This document shows positions 43,820 to 57,215 of a stretch of DNA of 64,000 bases, in pieces; the first letter of the stretch is position 1; each line of letters opens with the position of its first letter. Below the pieces are notes generated by a model that was given only the letters and a program-made list of their open reading frames with translations, ran no database searches and was not told where the DNA came from. The stretch comes from Rotaria sordida (lineage: Eukaryota; Rotifera; Eurotatoria; Philodinida; Philodinidae): NCBI GenBank assembly GCA_905250125.1, contig CAJNOL010000771.1, positions 1 to 64,000 on the forward strand. Reading direction: 5' to 3'. The position numbers and the translations under genes were made by a program.

Positions 43820-46800
43820 ATTTTAAATTTCTTTTTTTCTTGCTTATTTTTCTTTTCGTTTTCATTGATCGTTATTTTTTTTTTTTTTTCAAAAATATTA
43901 ATAAACAGATAAAAACATCTTATTTATAATAACAATATCAAATAATATTTATTTATATCTCATGAGAATGTTTACATGTTCACTTATTCCTTTTATTATT
44001 ATTTAATTAATACTATTTTTTAACATTCAATTAACAATTTTCTTTAACCAAATAATTAAAATCAATTTTTTAACTTTTATTTTTATAAAATTAAAACAAA
44101 AGAATATTTTTCAATTATTAGTATTTCGTATTTTATCTTATTTTCTTTCTTTTTTTATATTAAATTCAACAAATAAACATTTTCATCAGATATTAATTGA
44201 ACTATTCAACAATAATAAATTATTCAATTTTTATTGTTTTTATTTCGTATTGATAGAAAAAGATATTTGAGAAAATAAAATAAAAGTAACTTCACTTTAC
44301 ATTGATAGATAAAATGGTGAGAAGATAATTATCTCTATCGTCAACTTGATTGACTTTCAAAAGATTTTTTCCGAAATATTTCAAATAAATATGATTAAAT
44401 CATAGAATCACTATCAAATAAATAATCAGCTATATTCTTTAATATTATTTAAGGGTAAGTCACTTTTAGACAACTATTTTTCTCATTAACAGATTTACCC
44501 AATCTTAATTATAACATACAAATAAACAAACATCTTCAACCTAGAAGATTTATCTGAAAATATTTATTTATCTCAGGTTAAAATATAATTTAAATCTTTC
44601 TTCATAGAATAAATTTTAGTTGACGTAGATAAATCTTAGGAAATGTCCTTATATAACTATGGGAAAATATTCATTTTATTGGCAATACGAAAAAAAAAAA
44701 GAGAAATGACTTATTTATGAAAGTCGAAGTAATCTGAGAGTTGTTTTACTATTGTTGCAATGATAGAACTTGTCAATGGTTAGAAAATGAATATGAAATC
44801 TCTCGATTAACAAAAATCTTCAATGAATAAAATTGCGTAGAGTTTTAAATATATTTATTCTTCTAATGAATATATATTCATTTTACTCCTATTTAAATAA
44901 TTCATTTATTTACTTTTGTTTAATCTATGCCTTAATTACTTTATTATCGAATATACTCGAAATTATTTCGAAAAAGTGTTAGTGTAATCCTTGTTGGATA
45001 AATATGTGAAAAAACGGATATAGCTACTCTTTATAATTCCAGATTGATTTATTTATTCTATGGATTTTCGGAAAGATTTCTTTATCATCTTTTTACTTAA
45101 TCTTACACAAATCCAATGACCAATTTGTTAGGGTATTAGAATAATACATTATTTCTATACTGTCTTTGAGAGTATATCAACAATATTTGTCAAGACTTGT
45201 CATGGACTCAAGATTTTATTTTATTTTTATATTCGTTTTCATGATGAATGAGTAACAATCGAAGATAAGAGTTCTACAGTCTAGAAAGCAATATAATATG
45301 TTAGAGATATGAAAATAAATCGAGATGATCAGATGAGAGTGTAAAAGTGTAAAAATAAAAATATTGATTAAACTTTTTATAGTTGATCGTCTATCTGATA
45401 TTTATTTATTTCATATTACCATCAATAAACGTACTAAATGAGAACTATTTTAATAAAAACAAATTTTTATAGTTCTTGAATTTATTTCTAAATCGAAACG
45501 ATTAAGACGTACCATCTTTATTATAGATATTGATCTTATTAAGATAATCCATAATAAAAAATATCTATCTCTCAATTAACCAGATCTCAATCAATAATAT
45601 ATTTCCAAACAATCATCGATTTTATTTCTTTATACCAATATCAAATGACATTTATAAAACATATGATTTTTTTTTTCTTATTGAAAATCTTTTTTCGTAA
45701 GTAGAAATTTATAATAAAATGATTTTACTTTTATGTTAATTGAATTATCTATTGATGAAATCGAAATGTTATCAAGGTTAACTTAATGTCTAGTCAATTA
45801 TTTTTATTGAATATTTTCTTTTTTATTGTTAAACAAATAATTTATTCTTAGAAATTTTAACTGATAGTTGATGATTAGTTCATCGGATAATTATTGATTC
45901 ATATTTTCACTATTTAATCAGTCCTGTGAGATCGTTCCTATATTAACTGAAAGATAAATGATTAGTTTTTTTATAAAATATACTTCTCTACGAAATATGT
46001 CACTCAGTTCGATTAGAATTCATAGAATAATCTATTCAGATTTTAAAAGATAAATAATATTGATTCTATTTAAATCTGATCATCGAATCGATGCAAGATG
46101 AGAAAATGCCGACCACCAAGAAAATGAGACTGTAAAAGGCCGCAAATGATATTAAATGAGGGAAAAATCATCCGAAAACTGAACGACGTCTGTCCGCGTA
46201 ACGCGACACTTCGCTGATCAAGTTTTGAAAAAATTTTTTTTCGAGTTGGACAGATCTCATTGGACTATTAGATGCAGTTTTTTACGCTGATTACGAATTT
46301 GATATTGATTTAGCATAAAAATCAGATTTTGATATCAAAAATCGGATTTTAAAATTTTCAAAAACCGTATTTTGGATTTTTTAACCAAGAAATTTTTTCA
46401 ACAAGGGCTAAGAGACATACCATTCGATGCAGAATTAAATTCTCTACAAAATGGTCTATTTAGTTTTGACTTTGGTAGCTTAGAATGGATTGAAAGCTTC
46501 GATAAGGTTTCCAACTTCCTGCCCAGTTTATAAGCTCTCAGATCGATGTATCAATCTCATTTTTTCAGAGGAGATTGTCTACTTATAAAACAGTAACAAT
46601 TATAAAAATCAAGTAATTCCGAGTACACTAAGTGCCTCAAAATTGGTCAACAAAAAACTGTGTAACAGTGTTACGAAAAACGTAACAGCGTTACGTTTGT
46701 TTTTTGCATTTTTTATTTGAACAAAAATGTTTTAGAGAAAATCTTTTTTACTGCCTGAAAGTCTATTCAATGCTCTACAAAAGTGATTCTTGGAGCATTA

Positions 46801-47728
46801 CATTTGAAGAAATGATTTCGCAAGAAATTAGAGTTTTCTCAGTGGCACTGGAAAAAAAGGGTCCTTTTATGTAACAGCGTTACGCCCTGATAAAACATTT
46901 CTAGATGCCTGAGACTTCAATCAAAAAAGGTCATTTTTATATGATAAATGAAGTTCGATAAGCTGCGTCGAATGACGTTTGAACGAACTTCCTAGCTCTT
47001 AAACTTTTCGAGAAAGTTGGAGAAGAGTATATCAAAAACGTAACAGCGTTACGTTTGGACAAGCCGATAAACCCTAATGCGGATAAATACGGTTAAACTC
47101 ATGTGACTTAAAATAAAGAATAGATGAAGAGAGATTTTCAATTTATTTTATTTTATTTCATTCTATTAATGTGAACTGAGAGATTTTCTATGGTTTCGAA
47201 AATTTTCATAAGTAAGACATAATAGAAGAATATTATGTCGAAAGAATAATAAAAATGATTATTTACAATGAAATTTTCTTCGTAAATAATTCAATGTATT
47301 AAATATGAAATTAGTATATTCGATATATTGATGATTTTGTTTATAGAATATATCAACTACTAATTCAAATCTCGATCAATAGATAAATAATCTGATCAAT
47401 CATCGTAGGATAGTATAGAATTAATTGGCTGATAATTCTATTATGAAATAGATATAAATAATATAAACAAGAATAAAATTTAAATTTTTCCTAAAGGTAT
47501 CAGTATTGATCGCAATATGTTTTATGTTGTTTGTTGTCTTTATCTAAAATAAACTTTTCTTATTAAAATATGAGACTTTGTTTTTTTTTCTGTATTCATT
47601 GTTTTGTCTTCTACTAAATTTGCTAATAAAAAGAAAAAAGATTTTGGTGATAAAAAAAAGTGTTTATTTATTGTAAATTGTATATATAAATGAATAAAAA
47701 AAAAAAAAAGAAAGATGGAATAAATAAT
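43820..47728. other. AT-rich gene-free stretch with a decayed repeat
   Basis: 43.8-46.1 kb is AT-rich without features. 46.1-47.1 kb has a more even composition and carries the GTAACAGCGTTACG copies listed separately. No gene was recognised. Confidence 0.5.
46100..47100. repeat. Decayed repeat with four GTAACAGYGTTACG copies
   Basis: The near-palindrome GTAACAGCGTTACG occurs at 46682-46695, 46871-46884 and 47040-47053, and as GTAACAGTGTTACG at 46662-46675. Otherwise the segment lacks coding frames. It also contains GTCCGCGTAACGCGACACTTCGC near 46193, a further CGTAACGCG word. Such phrases are typical of old non-coding transposon remains. Confidence 0.5.
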
Positions 47729-48349
47729 TTAAATTTGATTAATATGATGATGATGAATATTTTTTTTTTGAATAGCCAACATATGTAAAGTCATAGTTGA
47801 TTGTTGTAAACGATTATTATTATATTTTAATAAATTAGTTTGACAAAAAAAAAGAAATAATTTATTTCGAATTCTTTTTTGATAAATTAATATAAATCTA
47901 AACCAAATTAATATTAAAAAAAACATCGATGAACTAACTAAACTAAATATAATTATTTTAAATGTTGACCAATTAATATCTTCATTTATAAATATTCCAA
48001 ATATAGATGATAAAAAAATCCAAAAAATAATTATTGTTAATACAAATAATGTTGAATATTGACGTGTTAATAAACCAAATTGTAATTTATGTAATATATC
48101 AATTAAATAACGTATTAATATTAAAACAAGTATTGAAAAAATTAATGTTAAAAAAAGCCAAACAAGAAGATTTTGACGTAATAATGATAATGCTTGAGAA
48201 CTATTTGTTTGAAATTTTGATTCAATATTATCAAGAATTGTTAATGTTGTATTTTTAAATTTAATTATTGATGGATCAATTTGTAATATTATTTGTTTAA
48301 CAGCATCATCAACAACTTTAACTATATCTGATATTGTACCACCCATCAC
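47729..48349 (-). CDS. Orphan multi-pass membrane protein
   Basis: A 206-residue single-exon frame, not recognised. Residues 1-62 are polar and probably helical, with NTT and NSS glycosylation sites. They are followed by three strong hydrophobic helices at about 63-84 (LLVWLFLTLIFSILVLILI), 100-120 (LFVLTIIIFWIFLSSIFGIF) and 130-155 (IIIFSLVSSSMFFLILIWF). The tail is basic and ends in a His cluster (HHHH). Third-position usage matches the neighbouring genes and the frame begins MMGGTISDIVKVV, unlike chance AT-rich frames. A CT microsatellite lies just upstream of its start. It is likely a lineage-specific gene. Confidence 0.55.
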   Translation of the reverse strand: MMGGTISDIVKVVDDAVKQIILQIDPSIIKFKNTTLTILDNIESKFQTNSSQALSLLRQNLLVWLFLTLIFSILVLILIRYLIDILHKLQFGLLTRQYSTLFVLTIIIFWIFLSSIFGIFINEDINWSTFKIIIFSLVSSSMFFLILIWFRFILIYQKRIRNKLFLFFCQTNLLKYNNNRLQQSTMTLHMLAIQKKNIHHHHINQI

Positions 48350-51300
48350 TTTTCAAACACTTTTAGATACTTTTTATTCGATTTTAGACAATGACCTCAA
48401 ACAATAAACTATTTTATACCAGTTTTTTCTCTCTCTCTCTCTCTCTCTTTCTCTTTTCTTTCGTTTTCTTTTTTTGTTTCTATAGTTAGTCTCTTCTATT
48501 CAGCTGACTGATAATCTCAGAGGCATTCCTCTTTCCAATGAAAAAAAGAAAAAAAAAAATCGACAGACATTTTTTCTTCTCTATCGGTCAACAGATTCAT
48601 ATTCTTCATATTCTTTTCTTTTTTTTTCTCTCTCTCTTCTTCGATATATCTCGAAAGAAAAACGTTCATTTCTATTGAGATAACCATTGATAATCACCAC
48701 TCATTTATTAACACTTACAGATAAGAAGAAGATTTTATTTTAGAAAAATAAAATAAAATGATTTGTTTTTTTATTAATGAAAATTCTTGAAAGAATAAAC
48801 TTTGCTTTAAAATCCATTCCTTACATATTTGTCAAATAAAAAAAAAAAAAACAAATTTTATTATCTTGGTAAAAAAAAATTTAATAAAGATAAATTGAAT
48901 GAATTTTTAACATATTTTCATCTATTGATAAAGAGCATATTCTATATTAATTCTTATCTCGAATATTCTTTCCTATATTCATTCTTTATTTAAATATTTT
49001 CTCTTTTCAATCAACATTATTTTAAATAGTCTAACAGAATTTTATCAAATTTAGAAGTATTTATTCGATTTAAATCTTGAAAAAAGATAAATCTAATAAA
49101 ATAACCTTTTTATCTTAATAATTGAGATTATTTAAATAAAGTTAACAATTATCAATATATGAAAAATATTTTTTAAATTATCTCTTAAATAGTTTTAGAT
49201 TTAAAATGATCTATATGCAATTATTAATCGAAAGATTTATATGAAATTAAACTCTTATCACTATATAAGATTATCCTCGGATAAACGATATGTCGGACCT
49301 TATAGAAGAGTTAGTTTTATTTATTTATTTATTTATCGATATAATCCTAAAAATCTATTTTGGATTCTTAAAAAAATGATCTTAATTAAAAATGAGGGTC
49401 TCATGAAAACATTTTTGTGCTTGAACAAAATAGAAGAGTCTTAATCTTCTATTGCGGGAAAAGAATTTATTTCTCACATTCGTGAGAGATTTACTTAACA
49501 TTAAAAATAAAATTTTTATTTTTGTTACATTCGAAGAATCTATTAAAAAGAGTCTCCATTGATTGATTTATTAGAATTATCTTTTCTCAAAATTGGATCA
49601 ATATTCAGACTGACTGGAAAAGATATTTACCAAATAAATTAGACATGAATATTTTCTTTCTAGGAAACTCGATTAATTATAGATTTATAATAGACGAATT
49701 CTTAGCAAATTCTATAGAACATATTAGAGATTCGAACAAAATTCGAGAAATTTCAAAGATTTCTTAAAGATTCATATGGATAAATCTGGTTAATAAACTT
49801 TAGTAATATAGAAACTTACTCTCAAAACAAAAGCAAGAATTTTCAATAATAAGGGATACTTATTTGAGATGTATTTAGATAAAAAAACTATAACAATTTC
49901 GAATAATTTGCGAAAATTGTGAGTAGTTTAGGAAAATTCATTGGAAATTGAGAATAGAGAGCATAGAAATTTTCAGTAAAATAGTCAAATATATTTATGA
50001 TAACTATTTAGAAATTTGAATTATTTCAAAAACTAAAAAATAGATATTTAAATTTGTCGATTATTTCTAAAATCTAATATTCGATTTGTTAGAATTTATT
50101 TTTTTTATGGTTGAGTCATTTCTGAAGTTTCCAAGAAAATTTTTTCTTATTATTTTGGTAATTATGAAAATCTTCTAGAAAATAATATTCTCATCTATTG
50201 ACTATTTTGTATATGTAAACATACCGGATATATTGTTATGCCATATTTTTCATTCGGATAGATGCACTAGACGATTCTCTTTGAAACTGTTGTTTATCTT
50301 TCTAAACAATTATTTACCGTTTGGTGCGCATGTTTCATAGAGCCGTATGATGAGTAAGATTTCCTGTCGAAGTATTATTGTTCAGTTTTAGATTTAACTT
50401 TGAATAGTTGAATAGAGAAGAAAATAAACTTTTCGAAACGATCAACTTTGAAAGATGAAAAACTGTTGAATGATGATTATCTTCCATTTTTCAAAGTTAG
50501 TCTATGATGAAGGAGAGACGCTGTTAAGAATATGTTTGACTTCTATGAAAGAAGGATAGAAGAAATTTCTATCTGAATAGTTGAAGACTTGTTTTAGATA
50601 ATCTTTGAAAAAAATAGTCGAGAATTGTCCTTCGAAAATTTTCTCTTTTGTTAATTGAAGAATGTCATTTTCTAGTAGAACATTTACCATTTTTATATCG
50701 AATTGTTTCATTTAATAAATTTTTTTGAAAATCTTTTCTTGTTTATTGGAATTTATCTTTATCGGAAATATTTTCATTTATTAACTAGAATATATTAACA
50801 AATTTAATAAAACAAATTAATTTATATTGATTAAAACATAATTATATAATAGATTATTTTAAATAAATCATTCGAAAAACTACCAAAATAAGGATGATCA
50901 ATCCTTGTTGTTATATATAGAAATATTTCTTGAGATAATCGATATTCGATCAACATATATGATTCACTAGTAGACTTTTTCTACTTTCGAATAGAAAAAT
51001 CTTAGTTCTTTTTAAGATAAAATATGCATCTTTTACAAATTTGTTTTTTCTAAAAAATTCTTAATCCGAAGAGCAATTTGTGAGTTTCAATTATAAAAGT
51101 GTTTTTGGTTGTTCGATAAATTTTCAAGATGGAGAAGATGACAATCAACATAGATCAGTAGTCATGTCTAACATATATCGGATTTATTTCAAATAAATAT
51201 TCTTCCATGCCCTTATAACAAACAAAAAACGATTGATTTTCAATCTCAAAAACAATTTTCTATTTTTCTCCGAATCGATTTTGATGTGTTTTTTTTCAAT

Positions 51301-53415
51301 TCTTTTATAAAAGCATTCTCGCCCGTCTGATATTCTAAAAAGGTCTGAAAGGTTTCAAATTGAAGAAGAAATAGCATTCTACAACCTAACAGGATCGGAT
51401 TTTTTATTTTTAACTTAGTTTAAAAAAAAAACGATTTTTTTGTTTTGTAGAGACAAGATAATTATTGGAATTTTTTCAGAAAATATTTGATAAAAATTAA
51501 AGGAAAAAAAGGTTTTTCAATTTGAATTTACTAAATTTTAACGATAGATGTTGACTAGATTTTAAAGCCAATCGAAAATCTCTCTTATTAGTTTTCGATC
51601 AGAAGTTCTTGTCTGACCAATTTATAATTGTTAAACGCCTAATCTTATCATAACTGATGAACAAGTAAATTCTTCTCACTGAAATTTTGACTATCAATTG
51701 TCAGAAGTTGGGCAAATATTCACGGAAATTTTGAGAGAGATCGATTGTTCTTTGACAAATATTGGTTTCTGACAGATTGATAAACATTTATATAATATTC
51801 ATTTCAAATTATTTATATGAAATTTTTTCCCAAATATTTTGGTTAAATAAATTATTCCGAGAGCATCCATTTAATCAATACCTAACGAAGTTTATGAAAA
51901 TATTTTATTTTTTAAAATGAATTTTCTAGTTTTAAAGAATATAAAAATTTATTTAGAAATTTAAATATTTACTATATTTGGATAATCTATTCTAATACTT
52001 CGATCATCTTATAGTTTTAAACCAAAATATTGCTTTATCACAAACTATCGGTTTTTTTCGATCGATTTTTTTTTATGAATTTTTTCTTTACAAATATTTA
52101 ATCAAAACCATTGTGAAATAATATCAATCGATAGAATAAAAGGTATTCTACAAAATCCTATATTTCATATATCTCTTAACTTACCTCGTAAACCAGAATA
52201 ATTCATTATAATAGGTAAAATCAAACGTTTTTTTATCTATTTTACATGCTTTGTTTTGCCTTTATTGCTTCTGTTATGCAGATTATTTTTAAGAGCTTAA
52301 ACTAAATTTAATATAGTTCTGTAGAGCGTGAAAAGACGCATCGTTTGGTAAAAAAATATTGGTTATAAAGTGGTATCAAAGTTCCAAAAGATCCATGACA
52401 ATGTGTGCACAGCGAAAATAAATCCTATAGAAGTGATTTTCCTAGACTCCCTATCGGACACATAGTGTCATACTTGACCAAAGAATATATGACATTTTTC
52501 GAGGAAACCATTTTCACCAGTTATCGATTCCTTCCTTTATATATCTAATTATCAAGAACACAAAGATTTTAGGGATCTGCTCAAATCTTCTTCTTGAATA
52601 ATAATTGATTTTCGATCATAACTCGGTAATATCCTTCTTTTCAATCATTTTTATTATCTAAAAGCGAACAACTTTATATCTATTATAATCAATTATTCTC
52701 ATTTACGAAGTAAGTAAAGAGATATATATGAAATATAGGATTTTGTAGAATAGCTTCCACTCTATCGATTGATATTATTTGAGAATGGTTTTGATCAAAT
52801 ATTTGTGACGAAAAAAATTCATAAACAAATATGATCGAAAAAAAGCGATAGTTTTTGAAAAAAGAATATTTTGGGTTAAAACTATAAGATGATCGAAGTA
52901 TTAGAATAGATTATCCAAATATAATCAATATTTACATTTCTAAATAACTTTTTATCTTCTTTAAAACTAGAAAATTTATTTTAAAAACTAAAATATTTGA
53001 TAAACTGTGTTAGGTAGTGATTTTGTGAACCATCTATTAAATATTTTAGTTCTAAAAAAGAAAAAAAAGCCAATAAAATGATTTGTTTTTATTTGTGATA
53101 TTAACGAATAATAAAGTCGAGTATGGAATGAAATTATCAAATATGAATATTGGTTTTGTTTTTGTTGAGAGAGATTTTTATTGTTAATTTATTTTATTTT
53201 CTCATGAAATTGTCAAGATAAATAAATAAATCAATATATTAATTATATATTTTATTAAATAATCATTGAGAATTATTAATATCACAATAAATTTAATAAC
53301 CAAAGAAAAAAAAAAAGTATCCATTTATCAAAGAAAAAAAGTTTATTTGACTAAAATAAATCGAAGAAAAAAAAAATTGTTAAAATATCATATTGAAATA
53401 AGATAAAATGAATAA
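48350..53415. other. AT-rich gene-free stretch
   Basis: It contains a (CT)n run at 48428-48448 and the large foldback E (51880-53017). Short frames at 49241-49444 and 50502-50711 have no motifs and no splice continuation. Confidence 0.5.
51880..53017. mobile_element. Large foldback element E
   Basis: TACCTAACGAAGTTTATGAAA at the left (51879 on) matches the inverse of GATAAACTGTGTTAGGTA at the right (to about 53017). Arms of roughly 350 bp can be followed inward at about 80-85% identity. They pass through AGAATGAAAATTT-type sequence, TTTTAAAATGAATTTTCTAG, CTTCGATCATCTTATAGTTT, and TATAATAGGTAAAATCAAACG against TTTATATCTATTATAATC. The central 400 bp is unpaired and has no coding capacity. Confidence 0.8.
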
Positions 53416-53674
53416 TTATTTATCAATTGATTTTGAATGTAAAATAATAATAAATAAAATAACAAATAAAAGAATAAAAAATCGACGTAAACAAATAGTT
53501 CTGCTATTTATTTGTTGTTGACCTTTATCAATGATTAAACCCTATTAATAAACAATTAATTATTATCAGTTAACTTTTTTTTATTTTATTTTTATCAATA
53601 TTAATTTAATAACTCACACATTTATTGACAAGTGAATGCAACGGTAGTCCTTCCAATTTATCGATGTAACACAT
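53416..53674 (-). CDS. Small tail-anchored protein, 60 residues
   Basis: Two exons on the minus strand, 53618-53674 and 53416-53541, separated by a 76-bp GTGAGT..TAATAG intron, give 60 codons plus TAA in phase. Residues 1-40 are polar (MCYIDKLEGLPLHSLVNKC, then GLIIDKGQQQINSRTI). They are followed by a basic RR pair and a single hydrophobic helix (FFILLFVILFIIIL), then a short HSKSIDK tail. This is the layout of a C-tail-anchored protein of the secretory pathway or mitochondrial surface. Further upstream coding exons cannot be excluded. The family is not recognised. Just upstream lie (CT)n and (AT)n microsatellites at 53718-53780. Confidence 0.5.
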
Positions 53675-53717
53675 TGTTTTTATCCTACTTCTTCTCTTTT
53701 TTTTTTAACTTGTTCGA

Positions 53718-53748
53718 TCACTCTCTCTCTCTCTATATATATTTTTTT

Positions 53749-53780
<32 letters not shown>
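53718..53780. repeat. (CT)n followed by (AT)n microsatellite
   Basis: CTCTCTCTCTCTCT precedes TATATATATT and an (AT)n run of about 13 units. It lies just upstream of the small tail-anchored gene. Confidence 0.9.
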
Positions 53781-53781
<1 letters not shown>

Positions 53782-54359
53782 AAGCGATTGAGGTGAGACG
53801 ACAACGAGAGCGACGACTTAGTTACATACTATGAGTAGACATCCACAAAATCAAAAGCAATTTACTCTAGATGAAAGAAAAAAAAAAGAACTAATGCATT
53901 GAGAAAAGAACGAGAACGATATGAGAGAAAAACTACCGAATCGATCGTCTATCATAGAATAAAAACATATATCAACAAATATATTCCTTTTATTCTATTC
54001 AACTTATTTTATTTTAAAATCAATATTTATCAAATATGTTCGATTACTTTTTTTTTTTTCTATTATTAATATTCATTTTCACTTTGTTTTATTTTAAAAA
54101 AATTATTCTCATTGGAAAAAGATAAATAAATAACTGTAAACAATCTCCATAATCAATGTTTCTTTCTAATATATTTATATATTTATTCTATTAAGATAAA
54201 CTCTACTCATCAAGTTTTTTTTTAAATCAGATTAAAATGATGAAATCGACAAAAACAAAATTCATGAATTTCAAATTAATCAATTAAAATATAGATTTTC
54301 ATTAATTTCATTGGATTGCTTTGATTAAAAATCAATTTCATTGCATTTGCTTAACATCC

Positions 54360-54860
54360 TATATAGACGGGCTGCCCGTTGCTCGGACAACTTATCTTTA
54401 CAATAATTACTTTTCCGCTTTATGGGAATTCTACAAGAGCATCACTCTTCATAATTCAGTCTATCGGATGATTGTTCAACTGTTGCGTTAACATACTCAT
54501 CAAGAATCGTACTTGAAGACACAACTAAAATCTATCAGCTCTAAGGCACACAAAATAGTAATACTGAGCCAATATATCTTTATGCCTACAAGAGATTACA
54601 CTTACTCTTCAGATCAAATCTCACATTGTTAACGTATCATTTCAAATACTATTCTCATGGTCAAACTAATAGTTGCGCACTAATTCTAATTTACTTCAAT
54701 TATGATTGAAGCTGCCAGACATTAAGGTGAAGTTAAACTAGCCTGCGGGATCATCCTCTTAATCAGAATGATAAAACTATTCTCGTAATTAGCAGATAAA
54801 ATGCGTCATTGTGTAGTAGAAGCAAGTATGTGCATTATATATATTTATATATATATTATT
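54360..54860. other. Less AT-rich island, possible transposon remnant
   Basis: It begins with GACGGGCTGCCCGTTGCTCGG, containing the palindrome ACGGGCTGCCCGT, and continues about 500 bp with near 38% GC between AT-rich flanks. No open frame with motifs was seen. Confidence 0.35.
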
Positions 54861-55305
54861 TTGTACGTTCTTGAGAGCGACCAATTAATGTTTTTATCAG
54901 CACAAAAAATCCGGTTACGAATAGGTTAATTAAAATGTCACTTTTCATCAATGAATTTGAAAAAGATGAATTTATTTATTCGATTTGATTATATTGATGG
55001 ATAATGAAAGAATAATTCATTCTTTTAATATTTAAATCGTATTGAAAAATATAAATTATTAACGAAATTGTTATTCAGTTCGATTTATTTCAACTCTTTT
55101 ATTAAGTCTTATACGAAAATAAGATGAATAAAAACGATATTTATTTCAATATTGACTTAAATAATCAACAAAACATTTTTTAATAATCAACATAATAGAA
55201 TTTTTTTTTTCATTTATATTATTTTATGTTTCAATATTATCAATTAGAATTTTAATTATTTATCTTATTTCATCTTATCAGGGAATGTTTTCAACTTATC
55301 CAATA

Positions 55306-55844
55306 GATTTTTAGTTCGGACTTTATGTAAAAGATAGACCACAATCAGCTATGAAAAACTTCAAAATATTGAATCCCCTTAGCCTTTCTCTCCAGAATTA
55401 TAGATATTTTACTCCAATTTTAGCTTCAGTCATCATATATTCCAAGAAATTGAATCTACCTATTTTCAGCTGAGATTTTTCCCACAGATAAATCTATTGG
55501 TAAGTAATTTCAGCTCAAAACAATGTTATCTTACCGAAATATTGAAGTCTGAAAAAATAGAAAATTTTCGCATCTTTCGTGGAATATAACTCATCTGTGG
55601 GACTTTTATATCTTAGGAAGGAAACATTATTTTCAGATGAAATTACTTACCCATAGACCTATCTGTGGGAAAAATCTCAGCTGAAAATAGGTAGATTTCA
55701 TTTCTTCGAATATTCTATGCCTGAAGTTAAAATTCGAGTAAAATATCTCGAACTCTCGAGAGAAAGGCTAAGGAGATTTTATCTTTTGAAGTATTTGATA
55801 CTTCATTGGGGTCTATCTTTCACACAAAGTCAGAATTGAAAATC
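55306..55844. mobile_element. Foldback element F
   Basis: The left end GATTTTTAGTTCGGACTTTA (55306) pairs with the right end CACAAAGTCAGAATTGAAAATC (to 55844). The arms continue through AAAGATAGACC, CCTTAGCCTTTCTCTC against GAGAGAAAGGCTAAGG, GAATCTACCTATTTTCAGCTGAGATTTTTCCCACAG against its inverse, and GGTAAGTAATTTCA against TGAAATTACTTACC. They are about 240 bp each with a short centre near 55570-55590. Identity is about 85% by eye. Confidence 0.85.
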
Positions 55845-57029
55845 GATTCGACAGTTGAAAAGGTTCTCTCGTCAGTCTGTGTTAATATTGACACCTGTAA
55901 GACTTTCCTTCAACTCTCAAATGATATAAATAACGATATCGAGATATGATCTATTTAAAAAAAGCATAGTTTTTCTACTATTTATTAAAATGATATTTAT
56001 TTGTTTTGTTTCTATTGAAGATATTCTACCAGAAAGAGTGAAGAAATATTTACTTAAAAAATATATAAAAATAAAGATAAAAATAAGTCAAATGTGTTTA
56101 CTGATGTGATATGGAAAGATAGGAGAGAAAAGAGAACGAATGAATATTTAAAAGGTATCTATTCACTTATTGAAAATAGTAAAAACAATAACCTTAGTCT
56201 ATTCCTCCTTCTCATTCATTCATTCTTTGAGAAACACTTTTTAACTATTTATTAATTTTGTTTGTTTTTCTAAGAAGACATTAAATAGAGAATATTTTCA
56301 CTTATACCGACTAAATAAACATAAACAACGGATATAAAATATAGAATCTATTTTATATAAAGCGCAACAGTTTTCTTTTCAAAACTAATCATTCTCATAA
56401 GAGAACAAAATCTCTAATCAGTTGAAAGTGATATTAATCTTGTTACACTCATATTGATCAAGATAATCTATTAATCTTAACAAATTATTCGAGTAACTAT
56501 CATCTTAAAATGACTCAATTATATTTTTTGCGTACTCAAAAAGTTCATAGACTATAGAATCGGTCAATGTGTCCATCCGTCCGTTTACGCGATAACTTTC
56601 GAAAGGAGAGTCCGATCGTGATGAAATTTTCTACACAGTTTAGTCTTAACAATATCTCGGTCGAGAGAAGAAGATGAGAATGATTGGCCGAGCCATTGCT
56701 GAGTTATTGGAAAAATACTCATTTTTCCCTATGCTTCCCTATGATAAGATAGACCCTTCTCTGTCTTCGTAAAAAACTTTTCCTTGAATAGTCAAATAAA
56801 ACCCCAACTATTGTATACCATTCAATAGAGAATTTCACGAGCTACAAAATGGTATATAAAACATAAGGAAACGAGAAAGTTAACTAACCTATTGCAAAGA
56901 TAATTAAACGGAATTCGGTTCTGTTTTCGTCTACGCTCTGTGTGATCTACAATTAGAGCTCTATCTTACGATCACAGAGATGATAGTTCAAGGTTTTCTG
57001 GGGTGGAGAACTCGAATCTGTGTTCCATT

Positions 57030-57215
57030 CGCCTCGAAATTCCATTGGCTGAGCAGTAACCAATAGAAATGAAGTTATAGGAAAAACGCGTTTCTTAGGG
57101 TAAATCAAGATGTAGGGTTTAAATCTGATCTGTATCTGCCTCCAAATCCTATTGATTGAGCAGTAGCCAATAGAAATGAAGTGTTTATAGAAAATGTTTG
57201 CCAGGGTAATTTTGA
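57030..57215. repeat. 107-bp tandem duplication
   Basis: GAGCAGTAACCAATAGAAAT at 57051 recurs as GAGCAGTAGCCAATAGAAAT at 57158. Flanking TCTG..GCCTC.AAAT and AAATGAAGT sequences also match, giving two copies with a 107-bp offset. Confidence 0.75.

Noticed and set aside
48034-48258. Plus-strand frame inside the orphan membrane gene
   Set aside because: Shadow of the longer minus-strand frame that has helices, glycosylation sites and neighbour-like codon use.
56530-56780. GTCCATCCGTCCGTTTACGCG segment, considered as an RNA gene
   Set aside because: No tRNA or rRNA fold or boxes A/B could be made out; it reads like a decayed transposon phrase common in invertebrate repeats.
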